Source: Membranipora membranacea (Eukaryota > Bryozoa > Gymnolaemata > Cheilostomatida > Membraniporidae). From it: 60,000 nt of DNA. The translations under genes were made by a program, and so were the position numbers. Positions 1 to 11,240 of the stretch are shown piece after piece (position 1 is the stretch's first letter; the number at the start of each line of letters is the position of its first letter). The DNA is taken from the NCBI GenBank assembly GCA_914767715.1, contig OU612069.1, positions 23,931,387-23,991,386 of the forward strand, in the 5' to 3' direction. The notes beneath the pieces are model-generated. The model was not told the DNA's origin. It worked only from the letters and a program-made list of their open reading frames with translations, and did not search any database.

Positions 1-321
1 TTATATTGACCAAGTCTAGACTTATAGCCAAGAAGAGTTGCAATGAAAAATAATTATAATAAAATAATAAATGACCCAAAGGAAATCATTAAAATACAAC
101 AAATACATCACTATACAAATTATATGACTATACTAGATCAAGAGTTTTTTTTCAATACTTTATTGGCATAATTTTTATTCTCAAAGAATGTTTTACAATA
201 TTAGCCATGAAAGAAAAAATAAAAGAAAAAAAAACATTAATAGTAGATTGACAGAAAAACTTTTATCATGTTATCTGGAAAAATAGCGCTGGAAGAATGC
301 ATTTTGAATAAACTGACGGCC

Positions 322-1220
322 TTAGTGGCACTGTAAAAGAAACAAATCATTTGAAACATACTTTGTAGACGGATTATGATAAATATGAAGGCCATAAATT
401 AGATGACAAAAAATGAACTGATAGTAAAATATCAATGACATTTTGGTGTTGAGATAACCGTTACACAAATGAAGAAATGTGATAAATTGCTTCACTTTTT
501 TACAAAAGTATGTGACATGTTTTTCACAAGTCAACTCATCATTGATCTCAAAGTCCAACAATCTTGTCTCTCTCCTACATAGCAACCCAGCCCACCACAA
601 GCCAAGGAAAAGGAGTCGCAAACACGGTCATGAACATTATACAAATGGAAATGTGACTTCTTGATATTTAAAACCATTCCATTTGTAACACACCATCTAT
701 GAATCAATTGTAGGTCTAAGTTTGTATTATGTTGTAACTTTTCAACATCTCTATCATGACTAAGAAACATAGTGTCATCAGCATATGCGTAACTAACAGC
801 TGAAAATGGTAGTTTGAGCAGGTCATTGATAAATATCAGAAAAGTGTGGCGGCAACTATAGAGCCCCGTGGGACACCTATGTTAATGGAAAGTGTAGAGG
901 ATTCTTCACGATTGCCATCGGACACTCAAAAAAGAACTAAGGATCTTTAAAGCTCCATCTCTTACTCCAACTTTTTCCAGTTTCAAAGTTAATGTTGCGA
1001 TCTACACAATCGCATTCCTTGCTGAAATCAATGAAATCCATAGCTACAGATTCATTATTCATTTTACGTTCCATGCAATCTGAAACAATTTTCTGTACCA
1101 CACTGTTGCATGAAAATACTTTCCTAAACCGCATTGATATGGGTGTAGAAAACCAAGCTCAGATCAGTCAGATGCTTTTCAAAAAGCTTAGATCGAATGG
1201 GTAATGGAGTCGAATGGAGT
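322..1220 (-). pseudogene. LINE reverse transcriptase fragment (decayed)
   Basis: Translation in several minus-strand frames gives consecutive reverse-transcriptase blocks. They are KLFEKHL (near 1200), MDFIDFSKE..DCVDR (near 1040), GVPRGSIVAATLF (near 860) and the catalytic YADD inside AYADDTMFLS (near 790). These match the order of RT motifs in CR1/L2/Jockey-type LINEs. The frame is broken by several stops and frameshifts, so it cannot encode an active enzyme. The C-terminal part (about 322-560) lacks further conserved motifs. Confidence 0.8.
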
Positions 1221-1312
1221 TGCTTGAGCATTAGTGTGTAGTGCCGGATCTGGTGAACTCATTCGATGTAGTTGCTGTTCAGTAGGTAGGGTTTTAGCTT
1301 TTCTTGAACCTG

Positions 1313-2150
1313 CTATCTTCCAGTTACTATGACTGGCATTACCACCGTTATTTTCCATAGAGTTAGATGACATTTGATCTGGTCCATTGGATGTAGTTGC
1401 CGGTGAACTTGGTGTTGGTGTGTTTTGATGTTAGATTCACGAAGGAATAATTCTGTGGAGCTGTCTACTGCTGCTTGCAACTGATGACCATTGTTGTGTT
1501 GTCTTAAGAGTTTGAGTTGGAAGATATGTTTGTTGAACGGTATTTTTGGAATTTGATGGACATTCCTTTGTACTAGGGCTCTCAGATAAAGCACGAGTAG
1601 TACATCCAATCTAACCTGCATGCTTTCCATTTTCTCCATCATAGCAGAAAGCATACCATGCAGATTTCTGCATGACACACATCCAGGACTCTTCCCACAA
1701 TCTTTGTCTCTGGAATTGCTGGGAGCGTTGTTGACAAATGGAGCAGAAATCTCTATTGTCACAGAAAGAGAACACTGAGAAGACTATGGCAGTGAAACTG
1801 CAGACCCCCCTAGAGTACCTTCTGAGCTTTGTTGTTGTGATGTACTGCTGTTGTCATAGGTTTGTTTACTTTTAAGCGGTTTAAATTGCATTTGAGCATA
1901 AATAACAGACTTTTTTATTCAAATTGGCAATGGTTTCTGACTTAAATTCACTTACCAGCTTAGAGTAGTGACTAAAAAACACATCCTTATCTTTGATCGC
2001 ATTCACCTGTGTTCTAGAGGTGGTATGGTAGAAGTTTGCAGTATCAAGGCGTTCATCTGATTTGTTCTGGTTTTCAACTGTGAAGACAGTGGCTGTTAAG
2101 TTTTTGCCCTTGTCTTCATTCACTTTTCTTCATAGAGATAATATTACTCC
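1313..2150 (-). pseudogene. Probable LINE ORF1-like remnant
   Basis: Two minus-strand open stretches (1881-2123 and 1313-1762) lie just upstream of the LINE reverse transcriptase in the same orientation. The second contains a Cys-rich patch (CGKSPGCVSC) followed by a Met/Leu/Glu-rich segment (MLSAMMEKMESMQVRL) that looks like a short amphipathic or coiled-coil helix, as found in many ORF1 proteins. The two stretches are separated by stops and frameshifts. Assignment to ORF1 rests mainly on position. No domain was recognised with certainty. Confidence 0.4.
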
Positions 2151-2242
2151 TGAATTGAAGATTGAAAGATTGCTCTGACAAGCTCAAATACAGCTGTGCT
2201 GCAGTCAACTGCAATTTGAATGTTTCCCGGATTACCTTTTAT

Positions 2243-3373
2243 CAGACCTGGGTCCAAGTCATCGCAAGTCAAGTTATTGTCGATGTCAAGTCACATTTAC
2301 ACCAAGTCAAGTCAAGTCAATGTGTGTCTATTTTTTTCGCCGTCAAGTCATGATTTTTGTAAGTCAAGTCAAAGATTGGTGACTTACAAGTCATGGCAAA
2401 GTCACGCTCAATACCCGTGAAAATCAACCAGGAATTTATTTCAATCCTGGGTGACTCCAAATCGTGGAGGAGTTAGCTAGGTCCTCAGGAGTTGCTCTAC
2501 TAATCGGGATTTGCTCCCCTCCCCACAAACGAAAGAAGGTATGGTTGTGTGCGCAATTCAGCATTGTTACTTCATTGTATATATGTACCTTTATTGTGTC
2601 AATGATGACAAATGATATGTTTCATGCTGTAAAAAGATGAGCTGTTGGAGGATAAATAAATAAACACAGACTAAGATTGATCACTATTTGTTAAGGACGG
2701 ATAAAACGTTCTCTCTGAAAAGGTTTTTGCATCTGCCTGTTTGTAATGTCTCTAAGGTCATGAGAGGTTTGCCGATGGCAGTGGCTACTAGCCTCCATGA
2801 CTCATTATGCATGTGACTCGAATAATATCGTTCGGCTGAATAAACCTGCACTATATTATCAGACTATATTAATATTGCATCATGGGATACATTTTTCATT
2901 TTACTGATTACAAGACAACAAGAGAAGACAACTAATATGTAAGGCAGGAACCCTGACTACTTACCCGTAGCTGAGAAGTTGGGTTTTCTGTTTTGGAGTT
3001 GGGGTTTCAGAGTTGGGGTTTCAGAGTTGGGGTTTCAGAGTTGGGGTTTCAGAGTTGGGGTTTCAGAGTTGGGGTTTCAGAGTTGGGGTTTCAGAGTTGG
3101 GGTTTCAGAGTTGGGGTTCTCAGTTATGATTATCCTTCCTATATCTCTTTCTACATTATGTTATAAAATTTCACACATTGACTTATGTTGACTTGACCGA
3201 AGTCAGGACAACTCCCAAGTCAAGTCAAAGTCAATTTTTCGTCAAGTCAAGTGTTGTCTATTTGTTTTCGACATCAAGTCAAGTCAAGTCATAATTTTGT
3301 TAAGTCAAGTCAAGTCGTGACTTTGACTTGACTTGAAGATGACTTGACTTACCATGACTTGGACCCAGGTCTG
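2243..3373. mobile_element. hAT-like non-autonomous DNA transposon, 1131 bp
   Basis: The ends are inverted repeats that begin CAGACCTGGGTCCAAGTCAT, with the reverse complement at 3354-3373. The element is flanked on both sides by the identical 8-bp sequence CCTTTTAT (2235-2242 and 3374-3381). An 8-bp duplication and a CAG start are typical of the hAT superfamily. Many copies of the pentamer AAGTC lie inside both ends (2250-2400 and 3185-3350), a usual pattern for transposase binding sites. There is no transposase frame, so it must have been moved in trans. The centre holds a 14-bp minisatellite. Confidence 0.88.
2996..3118 (+). repeat. 14-bp G-rich minisatellite inside the hAT-like element
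   Basis: About 8.5 near-perfect copies of a 14-bp unit, GTTGGGGTTTCAGA, run head to tail. Each copy carries a GGGG run, so the plus strand could form G-quadruplexes. The open frame through it is a by-product of the repeat, not a gene. Confidence 0.95.
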
Positions 3374-3784
3374 CCTTTTATGTTGACAAACTCATCAGCG
3401 GTAGTTGAGTCGATTTTCTTTTATAATGCCTTCAACTTGTTGAGCGAATAGGTAAAGATGTTTTCCTCAGCATAATACTCATCAGGATCATTTCTGGTAA
3501 CGGTAGTGAAAATCACTCAGATTTTTGTCAATTTTTCTGGAGCTCAGATTTTTCTCAGCGTTTTTTTTCAGTCAAAAGAAAAGTTGGCCTGTTGCTAGTA
3601 AAATGCAAACATTTCATAAATATCTTACTTACTCAAGTTAAGTAATATTAGGCTTATTCTTTAACATACATAGAGGGAGGTTATCTCAATACATTACTCT
3701 GATGGTTTAATGGAAGCCCCCTCATTACCAGATAAAAATTAATTGACATTAGTTTGTGGTATTATTTTCCCTTCCTTCCAAGTC

Positions 3785-4024
3785 TACTTTAAAAAAGTTA
3801 AAATCGCAAGTGTTGTCTCCGTCCGAGGATTGAGAAATATCAGTGCCTTATGGGCCCGGACGCCGTATTTGGCACCAACTTGCTCTCAGTTTGCAGGCAG
3901 GTCGGAGCACACTTGGAGCGTCATATGAGCCCAGTAGTCAGTAGACCGCAGCGGGATTCGAACCCATGGCATCCAACGCTTGCGCGTAAAAGGGCAGGCG
4001 CTCTAACCAACTGAGCTACCTCCT
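3785..4024 (-). mobile_element. tRNA-derived SINE (family 1)
   Basis: On the minus strand a tRNA-like head starts near 4022. It has an A box TAGCTCAGTTGG (4007-4018) and a B box GGTTCGAATCCC (near 3953-3964). The cloverleaf is imperfect. A body with CTGCCTGCAAAC, GAGAGC and AATAAGGCA/CATAAGGCA-like blocks follows and continues to about 3785. The same head and body occur on the plus strand at 18,028-18,245, which shows this is a dispersed SINE, not a tRNA gene. Confidence 0.8.
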
Positions 4025-5344
4025 AGTGTGAGGTAAACCATGAAAAAACTTGGCTGATTCCTCAGAATGAGTTGGTCATCTACTTTTTGCTGGAAATATT
4101 GCTCATATCATGTATGGAGGTAAAGGAAACGTCAAATGCTACAACCTCAGGTACGGAATATGGCTTGATTTCAAGCTCTCAATGCATCATTATAAATAAT
4201 GTTTGAGTATAGCATCAGATGCAATTATATTATATAACTCAATCTTACCATTCAAAAATGTATCAAGCAATCGAGGCATACAGCTAGTAACTCTATCTAT
4301 AGATTACCGGATTCACTGAGCTTTCAATATACCAGAAAGAGCTCATTTCTGTAATACAGTTGAAGGCTTTGCCAGTTTGATTACTTTTGGAATTAAAGGA
4401 ATGTACCTTTTTTTTTTATTGGTCTCAGTGCATCGGATGTTCAGGCAAATTTAACTGCGCTCAAACTCACCATAATAAAAGTAGTTATGAAGAGAGAGAA
4501 ACCCCTGGCTGTGTGTGATTCACATTGAGGGCTTCTTTTAGGAAATGTCTTGACTGGCATCAGTATTACAGGCCCGACCATAACCGCATAAGTTTCCAGA
4601 TAACATTATAGTGTTTAGCACAGCATCCTGCTTGTGAAATATTTGGACAGCGATAAGGCCTGCTATCAGAGAAGCCCCAGGTTTCCCCAAATGATTTCTC
4701 CAAAGGGCTCTATGTGAATACTGAGAAAGAAAGACAGCACTGAGCAACTGCAACTGTTTTGACAAGCTTATTTACGTGTATATTTTTTCTGCATCTACCA
4801 TCATCAGAAGATGTTCCTCTTGATGTGCAAAAAAATACAACCAAAATGAAATCTTGGGAATACAAACTCGAATTCAATGAAAACAAATGGTTTGACAATG
4901 CCAACTTAAATGTATGTATGTTGTTGTTGAATGGTGGTTGATGAACGCACATGGTGATGAAGGTTGTTGAAAGTTTTGTTGAAATCAGTAGTCATATGAA
5001 ACAAACAGAAGTTTTTAGTAGGATGTGAAACATTGGTATCGCGAAACAAAAAGCATTGTCCAGTGCTCGAAAATTCACTGAATACATAGCTTTGGCTTAG
5101 ACCATGAAGTATTCTATATAGGAAAAATAAAAGGCAAGTTATGAAATCGAAAAGATGTAATTCTATACATATATGCCCTGTTGAATTCAGGTGTATTGGA
5201 ATGTCTATTCATTATTCACGCTCTATTCCTGATGGAGACATAAAGATGTATACCATATCTACATAGTTTTCCCATCAAAAGTATTTAAAACATAACAAGA
5301 TTGAGTTTGTGCTCAATAATGCCAGGTGAAACCAAATGATGAAA
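4025..5344. other. No gene seen
   Basis: AT-rich sequence between a SINE and a LINE fragment. The open frames are short, overlap on opposite strands, and show no known motif or credible splice pattern. Confidence 0.6.
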
Positions 5345-5890
5345 TACATATTTTTTTAAACTTTTCATTCGATGAGAATGTTTTACAAAATCAGCCTTCC
5401 AAGAAAACCAAAAAAAAGGGGAAAAAAACCAAAAACTTTCAATCAAGATGACGAAAAAGATTATCAGAAAAATTGAGTTTGAATGATTTATAATTGATTA
5501 TTGAACGTAAAATATGGAATATTTTTAAATGTAGTGATATTTTCTAGAAAGTTATTTGAAGTTGGGTGTAGCTTGAACATGTATCTCAGATTGAAATTGC
5601 GCGAAAAATTAAAATGTTCTAACAAAAGTTTCGGACATTTCTTGTTCATCAATTGATGTCCAGTAATGCTAGTAAAATATATGTTGAGCACTGGCAAAGG
5701 TAAAAGGTGTAACAACCTTGATAATTCATTAGTTGGTACCAGGTGATTAGGGATCTTTTGTATATTACATATCAACCTGAAGGCTCTCTTCTGGAGTAAA
5801 AATAAGTCCTATAGTATATAGTTTGGTGATAGATTGTAGTAAATATGGATAGCACTTATAAGTTTCAAAGGGAGATATATTGTGTTCAGT
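5345..5890 (-). mobile_element. 5'-truncated LINE 3' fragment
   Basis: A minus-strand frame at 5488-5775 reads as the far C-terminal end of a LINE ORF2 (it begins ICNIQKIPNHLVPTNE and ends PYFTFNNQL). It is preceded by an 'QKRAFRL'-type context seen after the RT thumb in CR1/L2 elements. The following 3' UTR matches the 3' end of the LINE at 121-320 (TTTTACA, AGCC, AAGAAAACC blocks). Only the 3' end is present, as expected from incomplete reverse transcription. Confidence 0.6.
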
Positions 5891-8190
5891 GTATCAGGAT
5901 CGTTACAGAAATCATAGCTAACTGTTTGCTGTATGAATCTCTGTATTAATCTCTATTGTCAATTAGTCACCAGTTTGAACATGAATTACAAAAACCAGTA
6001 AGCTTTGCTCAGCGTGGTCATCTTCTGAATTTCAACAAAACCAAACACCAAACATCAACACCAACACCAAACACAATGCCTGAAGGGAGTTTGCGCACCA
6101 ATACAGATATGAAATGAAGTGACTCTCAGGGTACCATCAACTTATTAATGTCCCTCGGTAACAGGAATCTTATCTTTTCTTCTTCTCATTGTATACTATA
6201 CTGTTTTATGCAACCAATAATGCAAAAAAGGGACCACATTACTAGGCAAATATAATAGATTAATATTTTAATTATTTAAATGAAGTGGCTCAATGCTTAG
6301 TAGTGCAACACAGAAATACAATATCTCAATACAAAATGCTGATGCAATATTAAACTAACGCTGCCACTGGAAAATGTGTTATATTTTAATTCTGTATAGC
6401 TGGGGCTCCCTGCACACAAAGCTGTCTTCAATTTCTTCAGATAAAATAGAGCAATCTTCAATTTTAAAATTCTCATCTCCAGACTTAATTCTTCAAAACA
6501 ACTGGACCGTGGTGTTATCTACTCATTTCTGCTTAGGATGACCCATGTGCTTGAGTTTTGATTTTGTTTTGATAGGCTGATGATATAGAAACTATTTTTT
6601 GCCGACGATTAAAATTTACATACAAAAAATATGATTTTCAGACATAAAGGATGAGGAAGGTTTGATTCGGACGCAGTCATCTTATCACCCAGATGATGAG
6701 TGTACCACAAACTGCACAAAAGTTTCACCTCTAAAGACAGATAATGATACAAACCCATGGGCTGAGATTCGCTCCCCCTCAGATCACTTTGTCTGTGATG
6801 TATCACTACTCATACTCAACACTCATACTGGAAATTGAAATCATAGATCATCTAGACATTAACTCCTTGATCTAGAATGAGACAAATCTCAGTTAGTCCA
6901 GTGCTATTGTCTTTATGAACAAAGTTTTTTTATTCCTCAGTGAGTCTCGTCCAATTAATCATTATTTTAAATTTTGCAATAATAATAAAAGCAAAAAATG
7001 TAGATTTAACGTAGAATGACACGGAGGTGTTGCTAGGATGGTAGCTTTCTTTTCTAAAAATAAAGTGATGAACTTAGGATTTCTAATAATGATGATAGGT
7101 TTTCACAGCCACACACCTCTGACACGGATTTTTTCTCTTTCCAAATGCTGCAAAAAGAGTGTTTAAGAAGCATATCTCTCAAATACGAGATATGCCAAGA
7201 CAAATACTACCTGAGTGACTGCTTTCTGAGCTCTGAAAATATGAAAAAGCAAACTGACAATCAACCATATTTGTCGTTTATTTGATTGCAAATGAATTGA
7301 AATAATTTGCAATAAAGGATTTGCAGTATTGACCCTCAACATTTATAAGTTTTGGCTTGCAGTGTATTATTTAAGGAATTAAAAATGACAAATTTGTAAA
7401 AACAAAATATTACTAATCACTCAGCACATGTGAAATCAAGAAAGCAGGGAATTGAGTTATTTATCAAGACTGAGCCTTGCTGTAACATAGTTAATCAGTC
7501 TTCTTGCGCTTCAAATATCCCATGACTTTATGCCTTCAAGGCTTCGGGAAATAATTCTGGAGAAAGAATTTAGTAATTTATAAAAAGGAAAAACGATCCC
7601 AGATGCCTGTTGCAGGATGTGCAGGTTTAAATGGTATAAACGATATTATGACATTTGATTTACTGTGGTTGTGGTAGTTTTACCAACGGAGGTTTCAAAT
7701 ACCCAGTGTTGTAACATGTTGTGTTGTACGAAATGTAAAAATATGTGTGCATTTGTTTATTAAGCAGATGGCTATATTGGATGTTACCAAGATAATACAA
7801 CCTATCCTGACTTAGATGGATCATATTTGTGGGATTTCCGTAATGAGATAGATGTCTGTGCTGCTCACTGTGTCTCAGAAGGTCTGTTACTTTTTACATT
7901 CATCGTGCAATTCTTGAACATATTGCCAACCACAGAAGATGGTATAGTTATAATCATCTTGTCATCTTCAGACGTATGGTTAATGTGATCTGAAGATATT
8001 GACGCTTAAAATTGAGGAGTTCACTTTCGAGTAAGAATTTCACGAGTGAGATCCGAAACCTTATATTACAGGTTTCGTTTACATGGGACTTCAGGGATTC
8101 TTTCACTGTTACTGTGGTACTGAATATTGTAGATAGGGAGCTGTTCATGAGACTACCTGCCAAGCCAGATCTGTAGTGGTTTTGATGTAA
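5891..8190. other. No gene seen
   Basis: AT-rich intergenic DNA. No frame over about 70 codons, no splice-consistent exon chain, and no repeat structure that I could define. Confidence 0.55.
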
Positions 8191-8314
8191 GCTAAAGTTT
8201 GAAGTTTGAAGTTTGTTTATTGCCTAAATTCTAATATCCATCCTGTGATAGGTTGATAGCATCGAATGTACAGCACAACATAAAAATAAAATAATAAAAG
8301 TAGTCTGAGCTGCA

Positions 8315-9455
8315 TTAGTTAAAAAATCGCATATAAAATTCAAAAAAGGTATTTTGTCTTTTGGTTGTTCTACACTTGGATGGCCTATATTTATCTATTT
8401 TTGCTCTACGAGCAGATGTTCTGTTTGTGTTTATTTTAATACGAGAGTTCAAGGGGTGATTATCGTTGTCAGCTATTCTAGTGAAATTTTCACTGCAAGT
8501 GGTGTGCAGGAATGTTGTGATGGGTGGCAGTGCTAGATGGTCCAGCCTCTGCTCGTAGTTGTCAGAGAATGGCAGCACAATCCGAGTAGCAGAGCGCTGG
8601 ATCCTCTCGAGTCGTGTTTTATCGGTGTCTGATAGTAGATTATACCATGCAGGGCAGGCGTAGGAGATTATAAACTTAATGTTAGCTATATAGAAGGTTC
8701 TGAGGCCATCACTATCCATGCCCATGCGTTTTAGCAGTCTCATCAAGAATAATCATTGAGAGCATTTAGATATAATATAGTCAACATGATTGCTGAAAGT
8801 TAGTGTGTTGTCTATGAATACGCCTAAAAACTTGGTATGCTCAGAGGGAGAGATAAAGAGGTTATCATCTCCATAGGATATGCCAAGGTGCATAGCAGGT
8901 TTGTTTGTAAAAGCTACATTCAGTATCACAGTTTTGCTGGAATTCAATATCATGTTGTTTTGCTCTGACCAGGTGTTTGCTAACAGTATTGCATCAGATA
9001 TGTTATCAGTGGATGGATCAACGAAAGGCTTATAAAAGGTTGTATCATCAGCATATTTGATACATTTTGTATCATAATCAAAAGATTTTAAGTCATCAAC
9101 ATAAATTAGCCAAAGGATTGGGCCCAGTTTGGGTCCTTGAGGGGCACCTACTTGAATGGGTTTGTAGTCAGAAAAATGATCACAGTATTTTACACATTGT
9201 TGTCTTGACTCCAAAAATCTTTCTACTAAGGCAATGACATTAGCGTTAAAACCAAGATGATTCATTTTATATATCAGTATGGGGTGCTGCATGCTATCGA
9301 AGGCTTTGGAAAAATCAAGGCATGCATTTTGTATTAGTTTCACATTAGTATTTGAGTCCAGAATGGATGTCCAGTCATCTATCAACTGCAGTATTGCATC
9401 GGTGGTACTGAGTTTCTGTTGGTAGGCATATTGATTAGCGTTAAAGTAGAAGACA
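8315..9455 (-). pseudogene. LINE ORF2, reverse transcriptase palm to C terminus
   Basis: The minus-strand frame resumes near 9455 with NQYAYQQKLST. It then carries LDFSKAFDSM, GAPQGPKLGPILWLIY, the catalytic KYADDTTF, LNSSKT and KFLGVFIDNTL, which are the RT blocks in order. One TGA (8753-8755) interrupts the thumb region, and the same frame continues to 8315. Intact motifs with only one stop suggest a fairly recent insertion compared with the LINE at 121-3520. It cannot make a complete protein because of the inserted block at 9456-9945. Confidence 0.88.
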
Positions 9456-9945
9456 ACACTGGCACCAGTAAATACGTATCAAGATACAATAATCCTTCAC
9501 CAGTAGGCAACATACTTAACAATAGATATGCAAAGTATAAGCTTTGGATCTGCACCACAGGGCAGTCATTAGCCCCTCCACCCCATGGCTGCATTAAACT
9601 GAATTAAGTTGAGAAGCTGTTATAATCTCAAAGATAATGCTGAATTGTTGTTATTAAAAGCAACAAGATTGTTCTTTTAGATGATTTTGTAACTGAGATG
9701 ACTGTTTATATATTAAGATTGACACAACAAAAGAAAACTGCCTTGATTCGAGAAAAAAAATTATTTTGTACATCAATTTTTCCCAATAATATATTTATTT
9801 GTAGAGTACGGGTATTTGAGTTACTGAAACAAAATGGTGGAAGAGAGTCTGTAATTGAAATAATTAAAATTTCAAATTTAACATTTATTTATGACATTCA
9901 AATTTTGAAGGAGTGCATTATTACGCATCAAATATCAAAATAGTA
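9456..9945. other. Foreign block inside the LINE
   Basis: This AT-rich segment lies between RT block YRPISLL (ending about 9945) and NQYAYQQKLST (starting about 9455). The two are normally about 30 residues apart, so the block replaces a short piece of the LINE. It has no terminal inverted repeats that I could see. The plus-strand frame at 9698-9943 is AT-driven and has no recognisable motif. Confidence 0.6.
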
Positions 9946-11112
9946 TAGTTTGCCGAGATCGAATAATAAGCTGATAGGCCGGTAATCCTTGTATGTAGAT
10001 GGTGTTTTGTTTTTAGGGATTGGTACTACTTGCGCCTTTTTCCAAATATCAGGGAAAGAGTTGGTATCCAGGGCACAGTTAATAATGTTGTGTAGTGGAA
10101 TGGCTATATCTTCTATGCCTTCCTTAGATATCCATGTGGGGAAGTCTTCATTTGATGTAGCTTTTGAAATATCCAGTTTTCTCATGAGGAGTTTGACTTC
10201 TCCTATACTTAGATGGTCTAGCTTGTTGGTGTTAGTAGTTACATATGCAGAGCTCGAGGTAGCTCGTATTCCCCCGACTTCTACATAGTAAGACTTGAGA
10301 TTTTTACAGAAAGTGTGATTATATAGTTTGGTGTCGTCTATAATCACATGTGTTGATGATTGTTGTTGTTTAGTTTTAATTGTCAGCTTTTTTATAGTGT
10401 CCCACCAGGCTTTAGTGTTTTGGTTTTTGTTGAAGGTTTCCCGGACAAATTTTCTTTTGTTTTGTCTGAGGAGTCGTTGGCAGATAGTTCTCAGTAGTTT
10501 GTGCGATGGGCAGCCTTTAAGGTACGCCTCATTTTTGGCACAGATTACTTTGTCTAGTGTGTCACTCATCCAGGGAGGTTTGTCGACCCGGACTTTGGTG
10601 GTTTTTATAGGGCAGTAATTGTCAAGAATCTTAGATATAATTTAGTTCATTAAATGAACTTTGCTGTTTATATCCTGGGTATTTAGTCCTGAGGACCAAG
10701 ACTGTTCAGCTAATCCCTTCAGAACCATAAGCTTGCGAGGGTGGGTGACAAGCCTCTTTTGTCTTTTGACATAGCGGCTTGGTAGATTCCCCTCTCCCCG
10801 CAGCAGGATGCGACAGTGGCCATTGTTGGCGATTGGGGCCAGTTTGTCACAGTATTTGTATGATGGTATGTCAGTCAGAATAAGATCTAACATGACATCT
10901 CCACGAGTGTTAAAATTAACTACATTTGATAGTTCAAATTGAGTAGCGAGTTCATCTATTGGCAGTCTGTTGAAATCACCACATATTAGGAGTTGTGCGT
11001 TCGCATGTCGTCTGGATAGTTTGAGGATGGTTGATTGGATATATTCTAGTGTTGTCTCTTGGTCTGCACCAGGGGGGTGATAAATGCTGCATACAATGTA
11101 TGGCCTATGATG
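9928..11112 (-). pseudogene. LINE ORF2, endonuclease C-terminal half plus RT start
   Basis: One minus-strand frame runs from about 11,112 to 9928 with a single TAA (10,642-10,644). The endonuclease part shows SIYHPPGAD, LLICGDFNRLP (catalytic Asp in GDFN) and RGDVMLDLILTD, followed by a His near ANNGHCR where the family has SDH. This is the AP-endonuclease-like (EEP) fold used for target nicking. After a linker (DKPPWMSDTLDKVI) come VVPIPKNK and YRPISLL, the first RT block. The frame then runs into unrelated sequence at about 9945. Confidence 0.85.
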
Positions 11113-11240
11113 TCCTGGAAGTTATGGAAGTTATATAGTAAGTTTTTAGACTCTATTTGATTACTGATTACTGCATTCTCTTCAAAGCACAGTGACCTAC
11201 TATGACTATGAGAAGAATCAGAACTCTTTGCTTTCTTCAC

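Larger units (their letters stand above)
121..3520 (-). mobile_element. Degenerate LINE (non-LTR retrotransposon), split by a DNA transposon
   Basis: An old minus-strand LINE. Reading from right to left it has an ORF1-like part, then a reverse transcriptase, then a 3' end rich in T and A with an AATAAAG-like motif near 165. The hAT-like element at 2243-3373 interrupts its 5' part. No endonuclease domain is visible between the ORF1-like part and the reverse transcriptase, so an internal deletion is likely. The 3' sequence (TTTTACA..AT..AGCC..AAGAAAA) is also present at 5345-5450, so both copies probably belong to one family. The outer limits are approximate. Confidence 0.75.
8190..11240 (-). 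mobile_element. CR1/L2-type LINE, 5'-truncated, nearly readable
   Basis: A minus-strand LINE with endonuclease, linker and reverse transcriptase in the usual order. It ends in three copies of a 7-bp unit (CAAACTT on the element strand, 8195-8215). A short 3' tandem tail instead of poly(A) is typical of CR1 and L2 elements. About 490 bp of unrelated sequence (near 9456-9945) replaces a short stretch between RT blocks 1 and 2. The 5' half of the endonuclease is missing or too degraded beyond about 11,112. No target-site duplication was recognised. Confidence 0.88.

Noticed and set aside
2979-3191. A plus-strand frame encoding repeated WGFRVGVSELGF-like units.
   Set aside because: It is the translation of the 14-bp minisatellite, with no gene context.
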